A program made the position numbers and the translations under genes. A stretch of DNA of 64,000 bases from Adenophora triphylla var. japonica. Its lineage: Eukaryota; Streptophyta; Magnoliopsida; Asterales; Campanulaceae. Below the pieces are notes generated by a model, which was not told the origin of the DNA, ran no database searches, and saw only the letters and a program-made list of their open reading frames with translations. The stretch spans positions 317,501 through 381,500 of the forward strand of contig JAFEMH010001238.1 of the NCBI GenBank assembly GCA_022495995.1, given 5' to 3'. Numbering within the stretch: position 1 is the first letter of the stretch; every line of letters starts with the position of its first letter. Of this stretch, positions 43,012-53,216 are shown piece after piece.

Positions 43012-43879
43012 CTTCCTGAAAGGCCCTCCTAGTCTCAATCCTCCAGTGCGGAACCCACCAACGGATCTGATGCGTACCAAGCCGTGCCATCCATCTCTCC
43101 CAGGCGGACTGATCCATATCCAACACAAGAGGTCGCTGAGCAAACGACCACGGGCTAAACGACGTCGGAGCCTCGGGCATGGCCTGAAATCTATCTCGCA
43201 ACCACAAGGTGAGCAAAGCGGGGCTTCCCCCTCTCATGAACCTATCCCCAGTCGCCAGACGGTCAATATCATGAAGAGTCTCCCCCAGCACCAACGGGAC
43301 AATATCCTCTCCAGCTCTGCAATGCCCTACCACATCCAGCAAAGCACCATCACATACCCCAAGGGAGCTGACCATGAAAAGCGTTGCTATCACGCACAAG
43401 CCAAATGCATCCCACGAGACATCACTCTCATCATCAATCATAAACCGCTCCGGCAGCGCAGAAATGTCAATATGACCCGAATCAAGCATCATGCCCTGCA
43501 CTTCTTCCAATGAAGTCCGAAGAAAGCATGCAAGCTTCACACTCACGGCAGCACCGCCAATCAAAGGAAGCGAGATGGCCTCCACCTCCGGTCCTTCAAT
43601 CAAAGCCCGAAAATCCTCAAAGGTAGGCACCATCTCATTGTAGGAGAAGCAATACACATGCCTCCTAACATCCCAGAACTTCGAGGCAGCCTGCAACAAT
43701 TCCCAATTAGGAACCAACTCCTTAAGGGACCAAACCGAGCAAAGTCGAAACCTTACCTCGAAAGCATGCCTAGGATGCCTCATACGGTGTCGCATCCACA
43801 TTTTCAGCCGCTCAAGGAAGTATGCTTGCCACTCCTTCAAAAGCCTCGGCAAAACTCTTGGAGCATACGAAGAATTCAT
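43012..43879 (-). pseudogene. Element 5 antisense DUF7745-like ORF, C-terminus lost
   Basis: ATG at 43879 (MNSSYAPRVLPRLLKEWQAY) as in element 4. Shared features: CSVWSLKELVPNWELLQAAS, MVPTFEDFRALIEGPEVEAI, SWDAFGLCVIATLFMVSSLG, IVPLVLGETLHDIDRLATGD, SAWERWMARLGTHQIRWW. The frame is intact up to 43012, where it fuses with the (CA)n of the LTR fragment and ends in VVCVCMCF. About 290 residues are kept; the last 40% is missing. Confidence 0.8.
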
Positions 43880-43995
43880 GGCAAAAATAGAGGTTCCTAG
43901 AGAAAATGGGGAAGAGAGATCGAAATGACTGCAAATGGGAAGTGGGGAAAGTCCAGACATCTGGAAAACACTTATCCCTTCCCAAAAGCAAAGGA

Positions 43996-44040
43996 GATCC
44001 GTACGGACCTCTTTGCATCCCATGTTGGTCCGTACGGACC
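43996..44040 (-). promoter_or_regulatory. Paired palindromes upstream of element 5 DUF7745-like ORF
   Basis: GATCCGTACGGACC (43996-44009) and GGTCCGTACGGACC (44027-44040), 31 bp start to start. On the minus strand a weak ATAAGTG follows 25 bp after the proximal core. Identical layout to 49536-49580 in element 4. Confidence 0.5.
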
Positions 44041-44358
44041 TTATTGCACCATGGTCCCACTTTCCCAGCAAACAGTACAACAAACACTGTTCCCAGCAGG
44101 ACCTTGCTCCCAACTGCCCAAATTCTGGCCAAAGCCATTCCCGGCAAGCATACACTACCCACAAACGCACTCCCAGCTCACGTGGCATGCACAAATAATA
44201 AAATAGCAATAATTCCTAGGACAATTCCCGGGAATCACATCTTAAAATAAAATGCTTTTGCTATGCAAATACAAGTGTTTTATTACAGGTACCCTAAAAT
44301 GTCTGTTGCTAAAAAAAAAAAAAAGAAGAAGATATGGAAAGAGGGAAAGCAAATGAGC

Positions 44359-46016
44359 CCTAATCCGACTCTTCATCATCATCATCATCATCAAGCGAGA
44401 AGTCGGGCACCACAGCAAACTCGCTTGACCACACCCTCGTCATCAGAATACTGAACCCCCTCCTGGGGTGGGTACTCAAAATACTCTGAAGGGTCAAACC
44501 CGGCAAAAGGATTGAAGAAGGCAGGCTCCGATGAACTCTCTCTCGGTGCCTCCTGCGAAGACCAGAACTGGTGAAAGACCGGCTGCCTCTGGACTCCCGA
44601 AGATGTCCCGGCATCCATGCTATGCCGCCCCCGAGAGGGTCCCTCCAACTGCTGCCCTGGCTCAGCCCTCAGTGGAGGAATGTCCACAGAATGCCTCGAA
44701 GGCATCGGCTCGTACGCCGGCACACGCTGCGAAGACCTGCAAGACAGCTTCCCCGCCAACTTCTACGCAAAGGACCGCATCGCCACATAATGGCGGGTCA
44801 GCGTGTCGAAGGCTCTCCCCGGGACCTGCACAAGCAAACAGCCAAAGAAATGCTCAGCTAAAGAGATACATGCAATCAAAAAGAGAAAAATACAGAAAAG
44901 ATGCCAAGATGGAAAAGAGTAAGCACACTCACCGGCGTATCCGGGTCAACTCGGTAGGCAGCAGAAGCCTGCTCAGAGACGGGTACAGACACCCTCCTCC
45001 TCGATGAATCCCCACGAACATATGCGAAATCCGGCCCAGACACCGGAACCTCTGGGGGCCCTGGCGGACCATCCTGCCTCTCCCTCGCCAACACCTGTGG
45101 CATCCTTAGCTTCCTCCTCACGAAGGCCCCATACTCCTCTCCATACAAAACAAACTCATCGGCACTCACGCCGCCAAGATATCTCTCAAACTCCAGCACA
45201 TCCATGTCACGGGAATCCATCATCCCAAAAGGCGGGTCCCTCGGAGCCAAGGGGAGCATACCCGGGCCATGCTGCCAGAAGACCCTCTCTCCCAAATACA
45301 TGACATCGCAGGTCAGGCCCCGCAGCATCTTCCTTTGCGCCGTCACCACAGGAGCACCCTCAAACTCGTCAGCCCCATACTGAGCCCAGGGGTACAGATC
45401 AAACTCCGCCGGGCTATCTCTCCCCAGGTGCTCCTGCACATCCCCATAGGCGATGGTGAGCTTCCCCCTACTTGTCCTCCTCCTCCTCAACGAGCGGGCC
45501 CAGCCCAACATGGCAGGATAGGCCGCTATGGCCTCAGCGTCTCGATCCCACGGGAAGCACCAAAAGATCTCATAGAGCCACACCTGCGACAAACGCAGAA
45601 AAGGCTCAGTGCAAAAGAAAGCGGAGAAATGACAAATTGCTAAATCAAAAACAGCAATAAACTCATACCTCTAAAGCAAAATCAAAGCAGCCCAAAGAAC
45701 TGGCCACGCCTCGGCTAAACCGGTCCAAAGAGAAATAAAGCTCGGCCAGGCCCGCCTCGCTCCAAGCTATCTCGCCAACCCTCTCCAAATCAATTAGACT
45801 CTCCAGCAGAGGAAAAGGAGCCGCGGTAGCATGATTCGAGAACAGAGTCTCGGAGAGGGCAAACCACAAGAAGGAGCGTGCCAGGTGCTCCGCCGTCACC
45901 AAGCCGGTACCACGGCGATAGGCCCCAATGTTGGTCGAAATCCACATCTCTACGTCGCCATACAGCATGCCCAGTCCCCTGCGAGGAAAAGGCGCAAAGC
46001 CCAACAACTCAGACAC
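44359..46016 (-). pseudogene. Element 5 antisense PMD gene, 5' truncated
   Basis: Exon 2 remainder to 45669 (LLGFAPFPRRGLGMLYGDVE, SFLWFALSETLFSNHA, AWSEAGLAELYFSLDRFSRG, CFDFALE), exon 3 45583-44933 (VWLYEIFWCFPWDRDAEAIA to VDPDTP), exon 4 44825-about 44359. Splice sites: GAG/GTATGAG, TTTGTCGCAG/GT, CCG/GTGAGT, TTGTGCAG/GT. The exon 2/3 and 3/4 introns match those in element 1. Exon 1 and the WWDxTHTFH part of exon 2 are absent: at 46016 the gene runs into tandem repeats. An in-frame stop lies near 44765. The C-terminus is Pro/Ser-rich with a run of Asp codons (44375-44395). Confidence 0.75.
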
Positions 46017-46394
46017 CGGCCGTCATCGTAAGCCCGGATTTCGCTCACTAAACGGCAGCTCAGACACCGGCTGCCATCGTAAGCCCGGACCTCGCCCACT
46101 CAACGGTAAAACAAGCGCAAAAGGAGCCAGCGCCTCCAGGCACAAATCTCAAGGCACGTAATACCTCCAAAACGCCAAACAGTGAATCAACCACAGGCCA
46201 TCAAAGTAAGCCCGAAGTCACCTTCTCAGCGGACAAAGCCCCTACGAGGCCACATATCCCCATCAGATGAACACCGGCAGTCATCGTAAGTCCAACCTTT
46301 TCCCCAGTGGACAAAAATGCGAGGCATTCACGCCTCTCACAAATCAAAGCACAAGGCAGCCACGCCTCCACAACCGCAGCCAGAAGACAAGTCA
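46017..46394. repeat. Degenerate repeats around CATCGTAAGCCCGG
   Basis: GACACCGGCYGYCATCGTAA GCCCGG occurs at about 46013 and 46069 (55-bp spacing), with weaker copies at about 46198 and 46270. It replaces the 5' half of the PMD gene. Confidence 0.55.
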
Positions 46395-46760
46395 CGTCCT
46401 CATCACTATCCGTAGCCCGGAAGGCTTTAAATCACTCAGTCCGGGAGACTGCATAAATCAGCCACATCACTATCCGTAGCCCGAAAGGCTTTAAATCACT
46501 CAGTCCGGGAGACTGCATAAATCAGCCACATCACTATTCGTAGCCCCGAAGGCTTTAACTCACTCAGTCCGGGAGACTGCATAAATCAGCCACATCACTA
46601 TCCGTAGCCCGGAAGGCTTTAAATCACTCAGTCCGGGAGACTGCATAAATCAGCCACATCACTATCCGTAGCCCGAAAGGCTTTAAATCACTCGGTCCGA
46701 AAGACCGTATAAACCTCCTACATCACTATCCATAGCCCGGAAGGCTTTAAACCACCCGAT
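46395..46760. repeat. 64-bp tandem repeat array in element 5
   Basis: CATCACTATCCGTAGCCC recurs at about 46399, 46464, 46528, 46592, 46656 and 46720; each unit includes GGCTTTAAATCACTCAGTCC and GGGAGACTGCATAAATCAGC. Confidence 0.9.
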
Positions 46761-46789
46761 TTGGAAAATCGTAAAATTTCCATCTCAGG

Positions 46790-47510
46790 GCGCCACCACG
46801 TCCTTACCATCGACCTATACGGTCACCCAGAATGCCTCCACGTCCTTACCATCGACCTATACGGTCACCCAGGATGCCTCCACGTCCTTACCATCGACCT
46901 ATACGGTCACCCAGGACGCCTCCACGTCCTAACCATCAACCTATACGGTCACCCAGGATGCCTTCACGTCCTTACATCGACTATACGGTCACCCAGGATG
47001 CCTCCACATCCTTACCATCGACCTATACGGTCACCCAGGACGCCTCCACGTCCTTACCCATCGACATATACGGTCACCCAGGACGCCTTCACGTCCTTAC
47101 ATCGACCTATACGGTCACCCAGGACACCTCCACGTCCTTACCATCGACCTATACGATCACCCAGAACGCCTCCACGTCCTTACCATCGACCTATACGGTC
47201 ACCCAGGATGCCTCCACGTCCTTACCATCGACCTATACGGTCACCCAGGACGCCTCCACGTCCTTACATCGACCTATAGGGTCACCCAGGACGCCTCCAC
47301 GTCCTTACCATTGACCTATACGGTCACCCAGGACGCCTCCACGTCCTCACCACCGACCTATACGGTCACCCAAGACGCCTCCACGTCCTTACCATCGACC
47401 TATACGGTCACCTAGGATGCCTCCACGTCCTTACCATCGACCTATACGGTCACCCAGGACGCCTCTACGTCCTTACCATCAACCTACACGGTCACCCACA
47501 GGATACCATC
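46790..47510. repeat. 42-bp tandem repeat array in element 5
   Basis: About 17 units of ACCATCGACCTATACGGTCA + CCCAGGATGCCTCCACGTCC + TT. A multiple of three, so long overlapping Pro/Arg-rich and Thr/Ser-rich frames are open; no known protein. Confidence 0.92.
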
Positions 47511-47580
47511 ACATCCACACACAAAGTTTCAGTTAGAGGACATCTCACGTCCTCGTACACAACAACACTCGCCCCACACA

Positions 47581-47795
47581 CGAACTACGATCAGGCTTGA
47601 TTCCCGCTAGGGATATGTAGGAATCCTATCATAGGGTTCAGCCAACTGACCTAAACTGTCACACAACAGGACACCACCATGTCCTCACGCACCGACCTAC
47701 GCGGTCACTCCCTCTCCCAGCACGCGATCCAGATCAGGACCCTTACCTTTTCGACGACCCCACTTCCTCCGTAAGTGACGTCGTCGAGAGGCTTC
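47581..47795 (+). other. Hairpin copy and polypurine tract of element 5
   Basis: Reverse-orientation hairpin 47581-47622 (CGAACTACGATCAGG...GATATGTAGG), then GACGTCGTCGAGAGGCTTC directly before the LTR (47777-47795). Confirms the plus-strand orientation. Confidence 0.6.
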
Positions 47796-49269
47796 TGTAA
47801 GTATCCCAATTTGGATCACCCCTCTTCCGAACACACGGGAAACACCGCAGACTCACACAAATGCAGTCTCAAAGACCCGTGACACTCAAAAACCTCAAAA
47901 CCCCCAACTAAACTAAGGGAGGGACCTTTCTGAGACAAAAAAAGGACAAAAGGACCTCAGAGGAATTTTTCATAAACTGGAAAAGCAATGTTGTTCCGTA
48001 CGGACCTCTTTGATGCCATGATTACTGAATCCTCTTAAAGTCCAAGATATTCCCTCAAATCCCGAAAGTAATAATTACTCAGCTACATGGTTGGTCCGTA
48101 CGGACCTTTATGCATGCAAGGTTGGTCCGTACGGACCTTCTTATTACCAGACATCATCATGGCTGAATCTTCTTAAAGTCCACATATTCCCTCAAATCGA
48201 GGAAAACCAAAAACTTGAATTACCTGGAAGGTCCGTACGGACCTTCTTGCACAAATCTGGGCACTATAAATAGAGAGCTCCCCCTCCCTCATTTCACACA
48301 TCTCCCTCTTCTCTCCTCTCTCCCCAGCCTTCTGGCACCCCTCTAAGTCCTCTCGAGGCACTCCCGGCCCCTTTCGGATCCTTCCGAGGCCTTCCGAGCT
48401 CCCTTGTGGTGCTCCAAAGCCTCTCCGAGCGCTCCCGTGATGCTCCCGCACTGTCCCAAGGCACTCTCAAGGTACTCAGAGGCCCCTCTTGGTACTCCGA
48501 GGCCTTGCCTGGTCTTTCCCGAGGCATCCCGACTCTTTTCGAGTCAAACTGGCTATTTTGACCCACGCCGAACCTCTGCCCGAGTGACCCCTGCCATCCC
48601 AACGCACGCCAAACCTCTGCCCGAGAGATCCCTGCGATCCCAACGCATGCCGAACCTCTGCCCGAATGCAACCGACGATCCCAACGCACGCCGAAACTCT
48701 GTCCGCAGACAACCGGCACATTCCGAAGCAATCCCGGTCCGTCCCGGAACACTATTCCCTCCTCAAATACTATTCCCCCACGGAAGACAGACACGAACCA
48801 ATATTGGTAAGGCTTCCTTCCCAAACTATTTCTATATATTTCAATAAAGCAGTGTACAATGTAGACATCCGACATAGCATGCATTTTTAAAAAGCACATA
48901 CACACACACACAACAGTTAAAGAATATAAGGGGTACCGAAAGACTCGTTTTTACGAGGCGACTCGGGTAAGCTCTAATATTCTAATATTCTCTTTCCGAG
49001 GAGTCATCTAACCTCCGAACTCAAAAATCTCATCACACAAAAACAGTTTATTTTTAAACTGATGCCCTTTTTCAATGTTTTGGGGTTAATAAAAACGGCG
49101 TGGCGACTCTACAAAGCAAAAACACAGCGAGACACCTCCAACGCAAACGGAACGAGCCAGATGCCGGGGCGCGATCGCGCTGCCTATCGGATCCGAGCGA
49201 CTTCCTGAAGCGACGCGCAATGCGAGATGCCGGGGCCTCCGCGCGCGAGCTGGGATTCGGGTAATTTCA
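47796..49269 (+). mobile_element. Element 5 3' LTR
   Basis: 1474 bp, TGTAAGTATCCC to CGGGTAATTTCA. TATA TATAAATAG at 48265-48273. Palindromes at 47993-48006 (GTTCCGTACGGACC), 48093-48106, 48124-48137 and 48230-48243 (GGTCCGTACGGACC). The last is 21 bp from the TATA box and the middle two are 31 bp apart. U5 carries GTGGCGACTC at 49100-49109. GC-rich 40-bp-class repeats with CAACGCACGCC at about 48544-48716. Confidence 0.9.
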
Positions 49270-49535
49270 GTATTTGTAATAAAACACTTGTATTTGCACC
49301 GCAAAGTATTTTATTTTAAGATGTAATGCCGTATTTTGTGATTCCTGAGAATTGTCCTAGGAATTGTTGCTAGTTTATTATTTGTGCATGCCACGTGAGC
49401 TGGGAGTGCATTTGTGGGTAGCGTATGCTTGCCGGAAATGGCTTTGGCCAGAATTTGGGCAGTTTGGAGCAAGGTCCTGCTGAGAACAGTGGCTGTTGTA
49501 CTGTTTGCTGGAAATGTGAGACCATGGTGCAATAA

Positions 49536-49580
49536 GGTCCGTACGGACCAACTTGAGATGCAAAAAGGTCCGTACGGATC
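49536..49580 (+). promoter_or_regulatory. Paired palindromes upstream of element 4 DUF7745-like ORF
   Basis: GGTCCGTACGGACC (49536-49549) and GGTCCGTACGGATC (49567-49580), 31 bp apart. ATAAGTGTATT follows 25 bp after the second core. Confidence 0.5.
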
Positions 49581-49696
49581 TCTTTTGCTTTTGGGAAGGG
49601 ATAAGTGTATTTCGGATGTCTGGACTTTCTCCACATCCCATTTGCAGTCATTTCGAGCTTTCTTCCCCATTTTCTCTAGGAACCTCCATTTTTGCC

Positions 49697-51168
49697 ATGG
49701 ATTCTTTGTGTGTTCCACGAGTTTTGCCGAGGCTTTCAAAGGAGAGGCAAGAATACTTCCTTGAGCAGCTGAAAATGTGGATGCGACACCGTATGAGGCA
49801 TCAGAGGCGGGCTTTCGAGGTAATGTTTCGACTCTGCTCGATTTGGTCCCTTAAGGAGTTAGTTCCTGATTGGGAATTGTTACGGGCTGCCGTGAGGTTC
49901 TGGGACGTTAGGAGGCATGTGTATAGCTTCTCCTACAATGAAGTGACCCCCACTTTCGAGGATTTTCGAGCTTTGATGGGAGGACCGGAGGTGGAGGCCA
50001 TCTCGCTTCCTTTGATTGGCGGTGCTGCCGTGAGCGTGAAGCTTGCATGCTTTCTTCGGACTTCGTTGGAAGAAGTGCAGAGCATGATCCTTGATTCGGG
50101 TCATATTGACATTTCTGCGCTGCTGGAGTGATTTATGATTGATGATGAGAGTGATGTCTCGTGGGATGCATTTGCCTTGTATGTGATAGCAATGCTTTTC
50201 ATGGTCATCTCCCTTAGGGTATGTGACGGTGCTTTGCTGGATGTGGTAGGGCACTGCAGAGCTGGAGAGGATATTGTCCCGTTGGTGCTGGGGGAGACTC
50301 TTAACGGTATTGACTGTCTGGCGACTGGGGATAGGTTCATGAGAGGGGGAAGCCCCGATTTTCTCACCTTGTGGCTGCGAGAGAGACTTCAGGCTATGCG
50401 TGAGGCTCCCGCATCTTTCAGCTCATGGACATTTGCTCAGCGTCCTCTTGTATTGGATATGGATCAGTCCGCCTGGGAGAGATGGATGGCACAGCTTGGT
50501 ACACATCAGATTCGTTGGTGGGTTCCGCACTAGGGGATTGAGACTAGGAGGGCCTTTCAGGAAGGGTCCTATGTTGTCAGAGTTCCAGTTTTGTCTTGGT
50601 CCTCCTTCTATATTCCGTCGCTCGTTTCTCGGTAGTTCGGGATGAAGCAGGAGCCTTTGTTGGGCTGGGATGACCTTGCCACTGCGGAGGTGGCTCCTCT
50701 TTGTATGGCAGCCCCAGGTGCTCTTTTGTATTTTCTGAGGGTATGAAAGTATTCCGCTTTCCCTCCCGTGGTGCTCCTTAGATATCGGGAGAATGTCGTA
50801 TTGACGACCCAGTACCTGGCTTGGTATGAGCAGCGCGTTGGGCGATCCCAGTGGTTTGAGGAGGCGAGTGTGAAGCAATTCTGGGGCCCGATTGCCGTAG
50901 TAGCTATTGCCTTAGGAGTGCCGAAGCCTGGTTTGACCCTCAGGATGTCACGGGAGACGCTTTGTTTGACTACGAGACTAGAGTTGACCGACTGATGGAG
51001 AGAGGTCCCCTTTTGCAGACTCACAGGGAGGAGATCCGAGCCGAAGCACGGGCGAATGAAGCCCTGCGAGCTGCTGGATTGTTTGACTCTACGGGGAGGA
51101 CCCCTAATCTCGGACTGAGAGAGACAGAGATGGCTCGCGTGGAGCGAAAGAAGACTCATCGGGGATGA
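49697..51168 (+). pseudogene. Element 4 antisense DUF7745-like ORF, degraded
   Basis: ATG at 49697 (MDSLCVPRVLPRLSKERQEY). Same features as the intact copy: IWSLKELVPDWELLRAAV, TPTFEDFRALMGGPEVEAIS, DIVPLVLGETLNGIDCLATG, SAWERWMAQLGTHQIRWWVP. In-frame TGA at 50129 and TAG at 50531, more stops and frameshifts after 50600 (SFYIPSLVSR, LTTQYLAWYEQRVGRSQW recognisable). The end is near 51168 in a basic VERKKTHRG tail like that of element 1. Confidence 0.82.
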
Positions 51169-51992
51169 GGGAAGAAAGGGAAGAATGGCAAGGGGACTAG
51201 CGCAGATGGCACGGAATGACCTCCTAGGTATCCATTTATTGCATTGCAAACACATTATTTATTAAACGTATTAAGCTGTCTTTTAACATGTTGTGAACTT
51301 GAGAGTAGACCGTGCTTGAACTCATCAAGAAATGTTGTAATCGTTAATGATTTGTGATTTACTTTTAAAGCTTTGTCAAGACGCAAGATCTCTTGTTCGC
51401 TTTTCGTTTCTTTTGTGAACCTTGGCGGTGTCCAGCTTTGGACCTTTCTGTTGTATTTGCAGACTGAAGCAGCCTGGGCCTTGACGGCAATCCCTTTTGC
51501 TTGGGCTTTGTGTTTGGATGAGAGGTTGGATCATCCCTTGACAAGTTGTTTTGACGGTCGTTTCCGTAGCTTCCTTGCCTCTTGTTTGTTGGCGTCGGGC
51601 TTTTGACCTTTTTTGTAGCTTCTGCTTGAGCTTCTTTTTTTGTTTTTTTTATAAGCGTCTGCTTGAGCTCTCTTTTTTTTTGAAGCGCGTGAGGGCGAAG
51701 ACAAGCCCCTGGCTTGGAAGTTGACATGGGTCAGTCATTTGACGTTGAGTGACCTTCGGATGTCTTTTGATGTTGTCGCCGCCGGTTGACTTGGTCAAGG
51801 TGATGGTGGGGGCATGCTCTTGGAAAGTGCGTAGCTTGATGGAGGTCTTGGTTGACATTCAAACTTTTGACTTTTTTGTATGTTTTTAGACCGAACCAAT
51901 TAAGGTTGCCTACGTTCCCCCGGACTAGAGGGCTCAGGTCTGCGTAGTTCGACACTACATGGAGTGCCAAGAGATGCACAGTTTGTTCTTCT
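51169..51992. other. Spacer between DUF7745-like ORF and pol of element 4
   Basis: Contains the CTACG...CGTAG hairpin at 51904-51952 just beyond the pol stop. No gene recognised; short frames on both strands are low-complexity. Confidence 0.5.
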
Positions 51993-53216
51993 TTAGGCGA
52001 AGTATCTGCGAAGTTTACTTCCGTTGACTGGAATCACGAAGGGATTGCCGTCTAGGTCTGTCAGCTTCATGGCACCTCCGAAGAAGATCTTTTGAACCAC
52101 GAAAGGGCCGATCCATGTTGGTTCCCATTTTCCCAGTGGGTTGGTTCGAGTGGGAGGCTTTTCTTTGAGTACCAGATCGCCTTCCCTGATGTCTCGAGAC
52201 TTGACTTTCTTGTCAAAATCTCTAGCCATTCTGCTTTGGTAGGCTCGGATGTGTTCCATGGCCTTTAGTCGTCGCTCGTCTAGCAGAGCCAATTCATCGT
52301 GTCGGCTTCAGAGCCATTCGACTTTGTTGATTTCATTTTCCAGCAGCACTCGGAGTGAGGGAATTTCCAATTCAAAGGGCAGGACTGCTTCCATCCCGTA
52401 TGTCAGGGCGAAGGGGGTTTCTTCCGTAGCTGTTCTGACTGATGTTCGGTAGCCCCAAAGTGCAAGGTGCAGCTTCTCGGGCCAATCGCGTCCTCGGGTG
52501 GTCATTTTTCGAATGATCCGTTCGAGGGTCTTATTTGCTGCTTCCACGGCGCCATTCGTTTGTGGCCGATAGGGAGAAGACTTGTGGCATGTGATCTTGA
52601 ATTCGGCCAGCAGTCTGTAGCATTCACCTTCAAAGTGGGAGCCGTTGTCTGATATGACCTCGTTCGGGATGCCGTATCGGCAGATGATGTTTTCCTTGAG
52701 GAAATGTGCCACTTTCTTGGAGGTGAGTACCTTGTAGGACTTGGCTTTGACCCATTTGGTGAAGTAGTTGATGGCTACTAAGACAAACTCATGCCCGTTG
52801 CTGCCTGGCAGAGCAATTTTCCCGATGACGTCGATTCCCCACATGGCAAAGGCCCAGACCGTAGTCATGCAGTAGAGATCGTGAGGAGGTAGGTGATTGA
52901 GGTTGGAGAACCGTTGACACTTATCGCAGCTTCGGACAAAGTGGATGCAGTCTGCCTCCATGGAGATCCAGTAGTAGCCCATCCGGAGAATGATTTGCAT
53001 TAGGGCCCTGGCGTTCATGTGGGGGCCGCAAGCCCCATTGTGGACTTCGTTCATGAGCTCGTTTGCTTCTTCCTGGCTAATGCAGCGTAGGAGTGGTCCT
53101 TGGTAGCGTTTCTTGTATAGCATGTCCCCAAGGATGACAAAGTGAGAGGCGAGGCATTTTAGGACCATGATGCTCTTGGCTTTAGCTCCTTCCCTGCGTT
53201 GACCTTCTTCGTTCAT
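51993..53216 (-). pseudogene. Element 4 integrase
   Basis: Frame open from 53216 to 52308. HHCC zinc domain: VHNGACGPHMNARAL then SCDKCQRF. Catalytic core: first Asp in WGIDVIGKIALPGSNG, second in VISDNGSHFEGECYRLL, Glu in PQTNGAVEAANKTLERII. A TGA stop at 52308-52310 (after NKVEWL) separates the C-terminal domain, which continues in frame as SRHDELALLDERRLKAMEHI to LRRYFA (51993). Otherwise well preserved. Inserts element cDNA in the nucleus; no chromodomain, as usual for Tat. Confidence 0.9.

Larger units (their letters stand above)
41910..49269 (+). mobile_element. Element 5: plus-strand Tat-type element without gag-pol (chimeric)
   Basis: Truncated LTR, then antisense DUF7745-like and PMD pseudogenes on the minus strand, tandem repeats, polypurine tract CGTCGAGAGGCTTC and a complete 3' LTR (47796-49269). 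The left LTR fragment carries different palindrome arms from the right LTR and from its own antisense promoter, so the left piece probably came from another element by recombination. No target duplication (GGATG versus GTATT). Confidence 0.65.

Noticed and set aside
46761..47314. Two overlapping Pro/Arg- and Thr/Ser-rich ORFs of 160-172 aa
   Set aside because: Both come from the 42-bp tandem array.
46399..47500. CRISPR-like array of regular repeats
   Set aside because: The units are directly abutting tandem repeats without unique spacers, in plant retrotransposon DNA.
40244..49269. One element bounded by the 40244 LTR and the 49269 LTR end as terminal inverted repeats
   Set aside because: The ends look like inverted repeats (TGAAATTACCC / GGGTAATTTCA), but both are LTR termini of related families in opposite orientation, with different interiors and palindromes and an extra LTR end at 41910.
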